52,787 nt of DNA from Bacteroidota bacterium (GTDB lineage: Bacteria > Bacteroidota > Bacteroidia > Chitinophagales > Chitinophagaceae). The DNA is taken from NCBI GenBank assembly GCA_947476825.1, contig CANJRV010000007.1, forward strand, positions 1 to 52,787, in the 5' to 3' direction. Made by a program: the position numbers and the translations under genes. Shown one piece after another: positions 8,589 through 17,637 of this stretch. The notes under the pieces are model-generated. The model searched no databases and was not told where the DNA came from. It saw only the letters and a program-made list of their open reading frames with translations. The number at the start of each line of letters is the position of its first letter. The stretch's first letter is position 1.

Positions 8589-9893
8589 TTACTTCACTAA
8601 TTCACCTGTAAGTTTTTTCAGCGTTGTCTCGGAAACCTTCAAATTATAACGTGCATTCACAAGTCTTGTAACGGCTGCTTCATAACTGTTCTGACTTTCT
8701 TTAATTTCAAGATAATTACCTAAACCAAGTTTTAGACGTTCAGTTGTAATATGCAGACTCTGATCAGCTAGTTTGATATTTTCTTCTTCCAAATCTACCA
8801 GTTCTTTATCACCTTGCCAGCGCATAAACGCCATGTCGGCATTAGAAAATAAATGCAGTTTCGTATAAGTTTCATTCAAAGATGAATTTTGAAGTTGAAT
8901 AGATGCAACCTTTAATTGTGTTCGGGTAAGAGATCCATTAAATATATTCCATGAAGCAGACAATCCTGCATTAAATCCGAGATTACGATTGAGCAATATG
9001 AGTCCTGCGCCGTTTTCAGATCTTCCAAAAAGATAATTCGAATTGATGGTAACAGTTGGTAATGTTTGTGACTTAATAATTTTGATATTCTGTTTGGAAA
9101 CAAGGATATTTTTCCTTGCGAAAAGAATAGAATTATTATCCCTGTCTATCTTTTCTTTTATACTTTCCATCGACTGAATATCATCAAATACAAAAGAAGA
9201 ATCGACAGAAAAACGTATACTTGATTCGGCTTTTGCCAAAACCAGTAATTGACTTTTATATTCATTCAGTGTATTCCTTTGTGAAATCAAGTTTGACTTC
9301 TGCGCATTGAAATCCAATTTGGCTTGTAACAATTCAACATTTGATCCGGATCCAACTTTGATTCTTGTTTCAGCAACCTTAATTCGTTCATCCGACACAG
9401 CCATACTTGCCTGTATCCCCTTTATCAACTGGTTTTGTTTTACAATCTGGTAATAAAGTAAGGTCACATTTTCAATTGTGTTTTCAAGTTGTATTTTAAA
9501 ATTTAATTCACCTTGCTGCTCTAAAAGATTCAATCGTTCCTTTGTCGCAAACATTTTAAAACCATCAAAAATAGTCCAGGCGAGGTAGGCACCTGTAGAG
9601 AGGTTATTTGAATGCACATTATTTTTATCAACCCCTGTTCCACTGGAAAATTCTTGGTGTGTATTGTTGTTGGCAATATTTCCACTTGCGACAATGTCCA
9701 TCTTCGGTAGAAATCCTGCATTGCCATAATTATTTTGCATGATAGAAATTGTTGCATTATTTTTTGCTACCAATAAATCGAAATTATTTTTCAAAGTCAA
9801 CTCCACCATTTCTCTGTAAGATATTATTTCTCCGTTCTGCGCGAAAACAGAAAATGGCATGAGAAACAATATAAAAAACATCTTCTTAAGCAT
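8589..9893 (-). CDS. TolC-family outer membrane efflux protein
   Basis: The 434-residue protein has a signal peptide (MLKKMFFILFLMPFSVFAQ) and the two repeated long-helix halves of outer-membrane efflux proteins. Examples are YREMVELTLKNNFDLLVAKNN near the start of the first half and LGLGNYLEIKESQNSYEAAVTRLVNARYNLK near the end of the second. It would form the outer-membrane channel of a tripartite pump. The start overlaps the stop of the RND gene by 8 bases and it is the last gene of the operon adaptor-RND-channel. Length and architecture are typical. The pumped substrate cannot be read from the sequence. Confidence 0.92.
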   Translation of the reverse strand: MLKKMFFILFLMPFSVFAQNGEIISYREMVELTLKNNFDLLVAKNNATISIMQNNYGNAGFLPKMDIVASGNIANNNTHQEFSSGTGVDKNNVHSNNLSTGAYLAWTIFDGFKMFATKERLNLLEQQGELNFKIQLENTIENVTLLYYQIVKQNQLIKGIQASMAVSDERIKVAETRIKVGSGSNVELLQAKLDFNAQKSNLISQRNTLNEYKSQLLVLAKAESSIRFSVDSSFVFDDIQSMESIKEKIDRDNNSILFARKNILVSKQNIKIIKSQTLPTVTINSNYLFGRSENGAGLILLNRNLGFNAGLSASWNIFNGSLTRTQLKVASIQLQNSSLNETYTKLHLFSNADMAFMRWQGDKELVDLEEENIKLADQSLHITTERLKLGLGNYLEIKESQNSYEAAVTRLVNARYNLKVSETTLKKLTGELVK

Positions 9894-12800
9894 GAGATTT
9901 ATGTTTTGATAAGTAACTGTAAATAGCAGGTATTACAAACAAGGTAAGTATGAGTGAAAATAAAACGCCACCTACAATTACTATCCCCATTCCCATCCGG
10001 CTTTTAGCGCCAGCACCAAATGCTAGTGCAATTGGCAATGCACCTAAAGCAGTAGCAATACTCGTCATCAATATCGGGCGTAAACGTGCCGCAGCAGCTT
10101 CCTGTATCGCTTCCTTGGCGGACTTGCCTTGTTCCTTTAATTGGTTTGCAAATTCAACAATTAAAATGCCATTTTTGGTAACTAATCCGATGAGCATGAT
10201 GATACCGATCTCACTGAAAATATTTAAGGTCTGGTTGAAATACCATAAGGACAAGATGGCTCCTGCCAATGCCAATGGAACAGTAAGCATGATGATAAAC
10301 GGATCAATAAAACTTTCAAACTGTGCAGCAAGAACAAGATAAATGATGAGCATTGCCAACAAGAAGGCAAAAAGAATATTGGACGAACTCTCCGAAAAAT
10401 CACGTGAAGAACCTGTAAGCGCTGTAGTGAAACTATCATCTAAAATCTTAGTGGCAATCTTATTCATTTCATCAATTCCATCACCAACGGTTTTGCCTGG
10501 AGCTAATCCAGCAGAAACAGTCGCAGATTGATATCGGTTGTAATGATAAAGCTGAGGAGGTGAACTTTCTTCCGTCAGTTTTACGATATTATCAAGCTGT
10601 ATAAGTTCGCCCTTTGCATTGCGCAAGTACAACGATTTGATATCCATTACCTCATCTCGATTCTGACGACTAAACTGTCCAATAACTTGGTATTGTTTCC
10701 CGTTCATGTTGAAATAATTTAAACGCTGCCCGCTCAATGCCAGTTGCAATGTTTGAGCAATATCTTCAACGGAGATGCCGAGGTTATTTGCTTTGTCACG
10801 ATCGATAGTAATATTGATTTCTGGCTTATTAAATTTCAGATTGCAATCAACACCTTGGAAGACCGGACTTTTATTTGCTGCGTCTAAAAACAAAGGCAAT
10901 TTCTCTTTTAGTTTTTCGAAATTTTGGGCCTGCAAAACAAACTGTACTGGCAGTCCACCACGACCTCCACTCGTGGCAGAGATGGTTTGTTCTTGTATTA
11001 CGAATAATTTTCCTTGCGGAAAATTTTTAGCATTCTTTGAGATGTAATCTGCTATTTGTTGCTGGCTTCGTTTTCGCTTATTGCTTTCAACCAAGGCGAG
11101 TCTAACAAAACCTGTATTGACAGCTCCTGATCCAGAAAATCCCGGTGCTGTGACAGTAAGACTCACTCTTTTTTCAGGAATCGAATCATTAATAAATTGA
11201 GAAACATCGTCAACAAATTTATCCGTATAATCAAATGATGAACCTTCGGGAGCTGTAATTGAAAGACGCATCCAGTTACGGTCTTCTAATGGTGACAATT
11301 CATTTTTCAAAGTTTTTCCTAAACCAAATATCAATAAAATAGCACCAAGTAAAATGACCAATGCCAACCATCTATTTTGAAGAAACGATAATAAAGAATT
11401 GCTATAACTATTGGTCATGTTTTCAAAGAAAGGTTCAGTAGCTGTGTAAAATCGACTCTTCTTAGGGTTTTTCTTTACCATGCGTGCGTTCAACATGGGA
11501 GTCAGCGTAAGCGAAACAAATGCAGAGATTAAAACAGCTCCTGCAATCACCACCCCAAATTCGCGAAACAATCTTCCAACAAATCCTTCTAAAAAAATAA
11601 CTGGCATAAAAACAGCAGCCAATGTGATGGAGGTAGAAATGACTGCAAAGTAAATTTCCTTAGACCCTTTGTGTGCAGCTTCCATCGGACTGAGACCGCC
11701 TTCAATTTTTTTATAAATATTTTCCGTTACCACGATACCATCATCAACCACAAGACCAGTTGCAAGAACTATTGCGAGCAGGGTTAAAACATTCACCGAA
11801 TATCCCATGATATACATAATGAAAAATGCCCCAATCAAAGAAACTGGAATATCGATCAATGGGCGGAATGCAATGAGCCAATCTCGGAAGAATAAATAAA
11901 TTATTATAATTACAAGAAATATAGCGATACCTAAGGTTTCCATTACTTCTGTGACAGACTTCTTAATAAAGACCGTATTATCCAGTGCAATTTCTGCATG
12001 AAAATCTTTTGGTAGATCCTTTTTTATTTGCTCGAGCCGTCTGTAAAATTCATTGGAAATTTCCACATAATTAGCACCTGGTTGTGGCACTATACCAAGT
12101 CCAATCATTGGCGTGCCAGATTGTTTTAAAATGGTCTCTTCATTTTCAGGTCCTAAAGACGCAGTACCAAGTTCTTCAAAACGGATGACTTGATCGCCAA
12201 CAGTTTTGATAATCAGGTTATTAAAATCGTCTACCGTTTTTAATTTTCCTACAGTCTTCAAGGTAAGCTCTGTTGCGTTGCCTGCAATTTTACCTGTCGG
12301 TAATTCAATATTCTCTCTGTCCAAAGCCGCTTTTATATCCTGCGGTGTGAGACCAAGTGAGGACAGTTTTACAGGATCAATCCAGAGCCGCATGGCATAT
12401 CTTTTTTGCCCCCATATTTGAATCGTACTAACGCCAGGAATAGTTTGCAAGCGTTCGGCAAGTACATTTTCAGCAAAGTCACTAACCTCTAATTGTGATC
12501 TTGAATCAGATTGCAGGGTTAGCGAAAGGATGGCATCTGAGTTTGCGTCTGATTTTGTAACAGTTGGCAATCCATCAATATCCTGGGGTAATTGCTTGAC
12601 TGCCTGAGAAACTTTATCACGTACATCATTTGCAGCAGCTTCCAAGTTTGAGTTTAGATTAAATTCAACCGTAATAACACTTGAACCTTGGTTGCTCGAT
12701 GAAGAAATAGTACGAACACCTTCGATTCCATTGATTGCCTTTTCCAATGGTTCTGTGATTTGAGATTCTATCACATCTGCATTGGCCCCTCCATAATTTG

Positions 12801-12945
12801 TTCGGACGGTTATTACAGGCGGGTCTATGGAAGGATATTCACGCACACCGAGGAATGTAAATCCAATAGCACCAAACAAGATAATAATCAAGTTCATGAC
12901 GATGGCAAGTACTGGCCTGTTAATGCTTATTGAAGATATATTCAT
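9886..12945 (-). CDS. RND-family efflux transporter permease (HAE1/AcrB type)
   Basis: This full-length inner-membrane proton antiporter has 1019 residues. It has the N-terminal VLAIVMNLIIILFGAIGF helix and GVREYPSIDPPVITV. The paired aspartates of the proton relay in transmembrane helix 4 (GLVVDDGIVVTEN, near residue 400) are present, as is the helix-10 lysine in GLVTKNGILIVEFA. The intact DD and K set points to an active hydrophobic/amphiphilic-drug pump and not to a heavy-metal CusA type, which has a different helix-4 motif. It lies 12 bases after the adaptor gene and overlaps the TolC-like gene, giving one operon. No local regulator gene is present. Confidence 0.95.
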   Translation of the reverse strand: MNISSISINRPVLAIVMNLIIILFGAIGFTFLGVREYPSIDPPVITVRTNYGGANADVIESQITEPLEKAINGIEGVRTISSSSNQGSSVITVEFNLNSNLEAAANDVRDKVSQAVKQLPQDIDGLPTVTKSDANSDAILSLTLQSDSRSQLEVSDFAENVLAERLQTIPGVSTIQIWGQKRYAMRLWIDPVKLSSLGLTPQDIKAALDRENIELPTGKIAGNATELTLKTVGKLKTVDDFNNLIIKTVGDQVIRFEELGTASLGPENEETILKQSGTPMIGLGIVPQPGANYVEISNEFYRRLEQIKKDLPKDFHAEIALDNTVFIKKSVTEVMETLGIAIFLVIIIIYLFFRDWLIAFRPLIDIPVSLIGAFFIMYIMGYSVNVLTLLAIVLATGLVVDDGIVVTENIYKKIEGGLSPMEAAHKGSKEIYFAVISTSITLAAVFMPVIFLEGFVGRLFREFGVVIAGAVLISAFVSLTLTPMLNARMVKKNPKKSRFYTATEPFFENMTNSYSNSLLSFLQNRWLALVILLGAILLIFGLGKTLKNELSPLEDRNWMRLSITAPEGSSFDYTDKFVDDVSQFINDSIPEKRVSLTVTAPGFSGSGAVNTGFVRLALVESNKRKRSQQQIADYISKNAKNFPQGKLFVIQEQTISATSGGRGGLPVQFVLQAQNFEKLKEKLPLFLDAANKSPVFQGVDCNLKFNKPEINITIDRDKANNLGISVEDIAQTLQLALSGQRLNYFNMNGKQYQVIGQFSRQNRDEVMDIKSLYLRNAKGELIQLDNIVKLTEESSPPQLYHYNRYQSATVSAGLAPGKTVGDGIDEMNKIATKILDDSFTTALTGSSRDFSESSSNILFAFLLAMLIIYLVLAAQFESFIDPFIIMLTVPLALAGAILSLWYFNQTLNIFSEIGIIMLIGLVTKNGILIVEFANQLKEQGKSAKEAIQEAAAARLRPILMTSIATALGALPIALAFGAGAKSRMGMGIVIVGGVLFSLILTLFVIPAIYSYLSKHKSHA

Positions 12946-12957
12946 ACAAGTAGAAGG

Positions 12958-14019
12958 CTAATTATTTATTTTAATGATCTTTATTTTAGCATCTGGTTTC
13001 AACGTCATTATACCAGTTGTTATCACAGTGTCGCCCTCCGATAATCCACTGGTAATTTCAATTAGTTTATCTGTTCTTGTTCCTGTTTCCACTTGAACGG
13101 ACTTGGCCTTTCCGTCTTTACTTATAAATACTTTTTTGCCCTTTAATTCTGGAATCACAGCTTCTGTAGGAATCATAAGCGAAGCAAGTTGTTTACTCGC
13201 GACCAACTCTACCTTTGCAAATGAGCCTGGATACACTTTTGTAGAAGGATTGCTGAACACGGCACGAATAGAGAAGTTACGAGTTTGCTGGTCTATCATG
13301 GGTTCGATGGCATAGACTTTAGCGGTAAATTCCTGTGCTTGGTTTTCAACATGAAAATGCACGAGATCACCAAGCGCTACAATTGCAGCGTACTTTTCTG
13401 GAACTGTAAAATCAATTTTAAGCTGACCGGTTTGTTGAATTGTTGCAATCACACTTGCGTTTGTTACGTAACTTCCTTGGCTTACTTGTCGTAATCCTAT
13501 TTTGCCACTGAACGGAGCATAAATCTCGGTCTTAGCAATCTGTGCTTTTATGTAATCTATGTCAGCGGATATGGTTAAGGTCTGATTGGCAGTTCCATCA
13601 TATTCTTCTTGGCTTACGCCTTGAATATCCAGCATCCCTTTTAGTCGATCTTTTTTTTGAGAAACTAATTCTAATTCAAGATTTGCCTTTTTCAATTGAG
13701 CTTGTAAATCGATATCGTTTATTTTGGCCAGTAGTTCTCCTTTTCTTGCATAGCTTCCTTCCTTAAACCTAATGGAAACAAGTTTTCCAGAGACTTCGGG
13801 TCTTAGTTCAACAACCTCATTTGCCATAACCGTACCGGAAGAAAATATTTTATTTTCCAGTAACTGAGCATGTACAACGAAACCTGTAACATTAGCAACC
13901 TGGTCTTTTGATAAGCCTTTTTTTGTAGGATTTTCATTGTCCGGTTTCAATAAAACCAACTTAATTACTACAATAATAATGATGATAGATAGAATAATAA
14001 TGATGGATTTAGGCTTCAT
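12958..14019 (-). CDS. RND efflux periplasmic adaptor (membrane fusion protein)
   Basis: The 353-residue protein has an N-terminal membrane anchor (a run of Ile/Val after MKPKS) and the classic adaptor order. A lipoyl half (VVELRPEVSGKLVSIRFKEGSYARKGELL) is followed by a short alpha-hairpin, then the second lipoyl half (IYAPFSGKIGLRQVSQGSYV), a beta-barrel and the membrane-proximal domain (SGLSEGDTVITTGI). It links the RND pump to the outer-membrane channel. It is first in the operon and lacks a lipoprotein cysteine, so it is anchored by the transmembrane helix. Confidence 0.93.
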   Translation of the reverse strand: MKPKSIIIILSIIIIIVVIKLVLLKPDNENPTKKGLSKDQVANVTGFVVHAQLLENKIFSSGTVMANEVVELRPEVSGKLVSIRFKEGSYARKGELLAKINDIDLQAQLKKANLELELVSQKKDRLKGMLDIQGVSQEEYDGTANQTLTISADIDYIKAQIAKTEIYAPFSGKIGLRQVSQGSYVTNASVIATIQQTGQLKIDFTVPEKYAAIVALGDLVHFHVENQAQEFTAKVYAIEPMIDQQTRNFSIRAVFSNPSTKVYPGSFAKVELVASKQLASLMIPTEAVIPELKGKKVFISKDGKAKSVQVETGTRTDKLIEITSGLSEGDTVITTGIMTLKPDAKIKIIKINN

Positions 14020-14235
14020 GCTTTTTGCTCTCCTTTTTGTTATTAATGCAGATACTTTGCGAAGGTAAGGCTTCGAGATTCCGTGGGCACTGAAATATTT
14101 TTGTAAAATTATTTTGGTCTAGTTCTTGAGAACGCCTTTATTTAGCAGTTCGTGATTGTAAATTATTTCTTTCATTGTAGAAAATCATGAATACATGATT
14201 CAAAAAAATCTACCTGCGAAGAATAATTTGCTGAT

Positions 14236-14289
14236 TTATTTTCCTAGTATAAAAAAATTATCTTCATACCATTTCACTGTATGGTTCAT
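14236..14289 (-). pseudogene. Remnant of a RAYT transposase C-terminus
   Basis: On the minus strand this short stretch reads MNHTVKWYEDNFFILGK then stop. It corresponds to the tail NNPAKWNEDKFFTP of the RAYT at 7082-7636, and the DNA is also clearly alignable with that tail. A stop lies just upstream, so only the end of the gene survives. The rest of the 301-base gap 14020-14320, which also holds the efflux operon promoter region, shows nothing else recognisable. Confidence 0.45.
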
Positions 14290-14320
14290 ATGGAATGGGA
14301 TGTTTTAGAGAAATAAACCG

Positions 14321-15040
14321 CTACCAACCACTTGCTAACACCTCTGATATATGCGCCATTTTGATATTTACATTTTCATGTTTTACATAACTGTCTAAAT
14401 GCATCAAGCAAGAAATATCGGTAGAAATAATATGTGTTGCACCTTGCTCAATGGCACTGTTGACTTTGGTTTTAGCCATGCCGATGGAAATAGGTTCGTA
14501 TTTTACAGCAAAGGTGCCACCAAAACCACAACAAGTTTCGCATTCCTTCATTTCACGCAATTCAAGACCTTTCACTTGTTGTAATAAAGTACGAGGTGCT
14601 TGTTTAATGCCACACTCTCTCAACGCACCACAAGCATCATGATAAGTGGCTATTGCTTTAAAAGACGCGCCTAAATTTTTTATCTTAATCACTTCAACTA
14701 AAAATTCACTTAATTCAAAACTTCGCTTGCGGATAGTTCTTGCGCTGTTATGGCTGCTGCTATTGTCAAATAATTCTTCAAAACTACCTCTGATAAAACC
14801 TATACAAGAACCCGAAGGTGATACGATGATGTCATTGCTTGAAAAATCGTGTAAAAATTTTTCACTAACTGCTTTTGCTTCTGCAATATATCCTGCATTA
14901 TAGGCTGGTTGCCCGCAGCAAGTTTGATTTGGATTATAGGAAACTGTACAGCCAACTTTTTCTAAAATCTTCATCGTATTAACGGCTATTTCCGGATAGA
15001 GTTGATCTACAAAACAAGGAATAAATAATTGTACTTTCAT
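14321..15040 (-). CDS. lutA: LutA/YkgE-type (Fe-S)-binding protein with two CCG domains
   Basis: The 239-residue protein has two cysteine-rich CCG domains. The first has CFVD followed by NQTCCGQPAYNAGY; the second has HDACGALRECG followed by CCGFGG. This is the layout of LutA, part of the LutABC lactate oxidation complex, and of YkgE and heterodisulfide-reductase-like electron carriers. The usual partners lutB and lutC are not adjacent, so the role here (lactate utilisation) is inferred from family only. The 3' end of the gene lies 14 bases before ribH would begin its own operon, with all genes on the minus strand. Confidence 0.85.
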   Translation of the reverse strand: MKVQLFIPCFVDQLYPEIAVNTMKILEKVGCTVSYNPNQTCCGQPAYNAGYIAEAKAVSEKFLHDFSSNDIIVSPSGSCIGFIRGSFEELFDNSSSHNSARTIRKRSFELSEFLVEVIKIKNLGASFKAIATYHDACGALRECGIKQAPRTLLQQVKGLELREMKECETCCGFGGTFAVKYEPISIGMAKTKVNSAIEQGATHIISTDISCLMHLDSYVKHENVNIKMAHISEVLASGW

Positions 15041-15054
15041 GGCTTTTGTTTTCC

Positions 15055-15543
15055 TTACGATTTCATGATTTGATATTTCAAGTCTATCATTTTTAATGCA
15101 GCGACTGCAGCTTCTTCACCCTTATGACCATGCTTACCGCCTAGTCTCTCTTTCGCTTGCTCCTCATTATTTACTGTCAATATTCCAAAAATGATTGGGC
15201 TATCTAATTCTGTATTTAAATGAGAAATACCTTGTGTAACACTATCACAAACATAATCAAAATGCGGTGTCTCCCCTTTTATCACACAACCTAATGCAAT
15301 ATAGGCATCCGCTTTTATATACTTGTAATGTTGTTTTATGGCATACGGAATTTCTACACAACCTGGCACTTTTATTTCAGTAATATTGACCTGTGTAAAA
15401 TTTTCAAATATCTTCTTTGCACCATTTCTCAATTCCGAAATGATTGGTTCGTTCCATTCTGTATAAATAAGAACAACCTGCGAAATAGGAATTTGCAGGT
15501 TGTCAGTAGCAATTAAATGCGAATTATTTTGTAAATTGTTCAT
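15055..15543 (-). CDS. ribH: 6,7-dimethyl-8-ribityllumazine synthase
   Basis: The 162-residue RibH condenses 5-amino-6-ribitylamino-uracil with dihydroxybutanone phosphate, the penultimate step of riboflavin synthesis. Diagnostic blocks are VPGCVEIPYA, ALGCVIKGETPHFDYVCD, which includes the catalytic His, and GILTVNNEEQAKERLGG with the following GHKGEEAAVAAL. The usual SRFN near the N-terminus reads TEWN here, which is a conservative change. The start lies three bases after the TPR gene stop, so the two are co-transcribed, an arrangement common in Bacteroidota. Confidence 0.95.
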   Translation of the reverse strand: MNNLQNNSHLIATDNLQIPISQVVLIYTEWNEPIISELRNGAKKIFENFTQVNITEIKVPGCVEIPYAIKQHYKYIKADAYIALGCVIKGETPHFDYVCDSVTQGISHLNTELDSPIIFGILTVNNEEQAKERLGGKHGHKGEEAAVAALKMIDLKYQIMKS

Positions 15544-15546
15544 GTA

Positions 15547-16266
15547 CTATGGGTTATAATCACCTAATCGAGCTAGGCTTTTGTCCATTTCACGAGCTTG
15601 GTTACTTTGTGGAAATTGATCTTTTATTTGATGATATAATTTAATCGCTTCCGTTGGGTTATTTTTCAATTCATAAGCCATACCTGCACGTTGCATGTAA
15701 ATTGGAGATAGTAACAAATTATCTTTATCATTAGAAGCATCTAAATAAGCTTTTATCGCATCATCTGTTTTTCCTAATTCCATATAAGCATCACCCAAAT
15801 TACCTTTAGCCATTGCAGCGATCAAAGTACCTTTCCCGTCAAAATCATTTAATTGTTTAACGGCATCTTCAAATTTTCCTTTCTTCAATAAGCAAACTCC
15901 TGCATAATAGTGAGCCATATTTCCTGCTGGCGTACCGCTGTATTTTTTAGCAATAGAAAGGAATCCATCATATTGTCCATCTCCATTTAATGCTTTATCA
16001 ACCGAGTCTATATTAAAATAAGTTTGTGCACGAAAGATAGCATCATTCGATTTTTGCATTTGTGGTCCTTTGTAAAATTTCGTGTAAGCAAAAATACCAA
16101 CAACCAATGCTAAGACGCCAATCAAAATATTATTGATTATTTTGTTGTTATTTTGGTACCAATGTTCGACGCCTTTTAAACGGTCTTCTGCCGAAGGAAT
16201 GGATAAATCTTCTTGTACCGTGGTGGTATTTTGTCGCGGAGCGGTATATAAATCTTGTTTAGCCAT
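15547..16266 (-). CDS. Membrane-anchored tetratricopeptide protein (YfgM-like)
   Basis: The 239-residue protein has about 45 cytoplasmic residues (AEDRLKGVEHWYQNNNKI), one transmembrane segment (NILIGVLALVVGIFAYTKFY) and a periplasmic TPR region with helical pairs such as AHYYAGVCLLKKGKFEDAVKQL and AAMAKGNLGDAYMELGKTDDAI. This topology matches the YfgM/ancillary SecYEG-type TPR proteins, which assist envelope protein handling. It is upstream of and coupled to ribH. The partner proteins are unknown. Confidence 0.8.
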   Translation of the reverse strand: MAKQDLYTAPRQNTTTVQEDLSIPSAEDRLKGVEHWYQNNNKIINNILIGVLALVVGIFAYTKFYKGPQMQKSNDAIFRAQTYFNIDSVDKALNGDGQYDGFLSIAKKYSGTPAGNMAHYYAGVCLLKKGKFEDAVKQLNDFDGKGTLIAAMAKGNLGDAYMELGKTDDAIKAYLDASNDKDNLLLSPIYMQRAGMAYELKNNPTEAIKLYHQIKDQFPQSNQAREMDKSLARLGDYNP

Positions 16267-16641
16267 TTTGCTTTTTTAAAATGATTTTTTTTATAGGTGG
16301 GCAAAAGTAAACAAAAAGTTTAATTTTTTGGTATGCATGTATTATTATTTCAGAAATGAGGAAGATGGACAAAAAAAAGGGAGAGGCTAGCCCAGCGGAT
16401 TTACTATTTAAATAACGGCAAACTAATGATGTAAGGAAATGGATGATCCTTATATGCTTTGTATTGCGGCAACGATTGTAGTGAAAATCCTTTTTGCTGG
16501 CTCTGCAGCAAAAAGATTGTAGCGAAAAGCGTGTATGCCGCCCAAAAAATTCTTACAATAAATTTAGTTTCACCTAAAAAAGAAGACAAATAAAGAAATT
16601 CTGAAACATTCGACTATTTTTACCTCTACAATAAAAATTCT
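16267..16641. other. Intergenic region before the asparaginase, holding one dispersed repeat
   Basis: A gap of 375 bases between divergent genes. It contains copy A of the nested-hairpin repeat (16461-16550). The minus-strand track ORF 16404-16589 runs straight through the repeat and is not credited as a gene. The gap must also hold the start signals of both flanking genes, but I could not place a convincing promoter. Confidence 0.5.
16461..16550 (+). repeat. Nested-hairpin dispersed repeat, copy A
   Basis: About 88 bases starting gtattgcggcaacgattg and ending tgccgcccaaa. The ends GCGGCA/TGCCGC can pair, and inside them tttttgct/agcaaaaa forms a second hairpin. Near-identical copies are at 30998-31089 (minus) and 36692-36783 (plus). 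Confidence 0.85.
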
Positions 16642-17631
16642 ATGAACAGAAGGAAATTTGTCAAAATAATTGGAGCCGTTACACCAGCTTTGGTCATGCC
16701 TATGGCTAGTTTCGGAGAAGGTGGTGCATCCAATTTTCCTATAGTTATTACTACTTGGGATCAAAATAAAAAGGCGAATCAAGCAGCTTGGAAAGTATTA
16801 AAATCAAGCGGTTCTGCATTAGACGCGGTGCATCAAGGTGTGATGGTTCCAGAAGCCGACCCTAATGACCAAAGCGTTGGATTGGGCGGACTACCAGACC
16901 GAGACGGCATAGTAACTTTAGATGCTTGCATGATGGACCATGCTGGCAATATAGGCGCTGTGATGGGTATGGAAAATATTATTCATGCAAGCAGTGTAGC
17001 AAGATTGGTAATGGAAAAGACGCCGCATGTTCAATTGGTTGGGGATGGTGCATTGCAATTTGCCTTGGAAAATGGATTCAAAAAAGAAAATTTATTGACA
17101 GAAAATTCCAAAAAAGCTTGGAAAAAATGGCTAGAAACGGCGAAGTATAACCCAATGACTACTATTGAAGATTTAGAAAAAAGGATACATAAAAACCATG
17201 ACACCATAGGAATGATTGCCATCGACCAGCAACAAAACCTAAGTGGTGCTTGCTCTACAAGTGGCATGGCGTATAAGTTACATGGACGTGTAGGCGACTC
17301 CCCTATTATTGGTGCTGGTTTGTATGTAGACAATGAAATTGGAGCTGCAACTGCGACAGGGGTTGGTGAAGAAGTGGTTCGAATTTGTGGAAGTCATACC
17401 ATAGTAGAAGCAATGCGCTACGGAAAAAGTCCAGAAGAGGCTTGTAAATTAGCGTTGATGAGATTGGTAAGCATGAAAGGAGAAAGCTATGCAAAAAATG
17501 TACAGATTGGTTTTATCGCCCTCAATAAAAAAGGTGAATATGGCTGTTATTCTTTATTGCCAAATTTTACCATGGCTATTGTAGACCCTAATGGAGAAAA
17601 AGTAATTCATGCTCCTTCCTTATTTTCTTAG
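16642..17631 (+). CDS. N4-(beta-N-acetylglucosaminyl)-L-asparaginase (glycosylasparaginase)
   Basis: The 329-residue Ntn-hydrolase is made as a precursor that cleaves itself before the nucleophile threonine in HDTIGMIAID (near residue 190). Further blocks are GLPDRDGIVTLDACMMDHAGNIGAV, TSGMAYKLHGRVGDSPIIGAGLY and GAATATGVGEEVVR, all diagnostic. It cleaves the GlcNAc-Asn bond of N-glycopeptides. The N-terminus MNRRKFVKIIGAVTPALVMPMASFG looks like a Tat-type signal, so it is likely periplasmic, as for the Elizabethkingia enzyme. cutC follows after 6 bases, an operon seen in many Bacteroidota. Confidence 0.93.
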   Translation: MNRRKFVKIIGAVTPALVMPMASFGEGGASNFPIVITTWDQNKKANQAAWKVLKSSGSALDAVHQGVMVPEADPNDQSVGLGGLPDRDGIVTLDACMMDHAGNIGAVMGMENIIHASSVARLVMEKTPHVQLVGDGALQFALENGFKKENLLTENSKKAWKKWLETAKYNPMTTIEDLEKRIHKNHDTIGMIAIDQQQNLSGACSTSGMAYKLHGRVGDSPIIGAGLYVDNEIGAATATGVGEEVVRICGSHTIVEAMRYGKSPEEACKLALMRLVSMKGESYAKNVQIGFIALNKKGEYGCYSLLPNFTMAIVDPNGEKVIHAPSLFS

Positions 17632-17637
17632 AAAAAA

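Noticed and set aside
9950-10342. Long antisense ORFs within the RND permease gene
   Set aside because: Shadows of a strongly conserved gene on the other strand with no family content.
16404-16589. Minus-strand 61-residue ORF upstream of the asparaginase
   Set aside because: It runs through dispersed repeat copy A, and the other repeat copies are not in a conserved frame.
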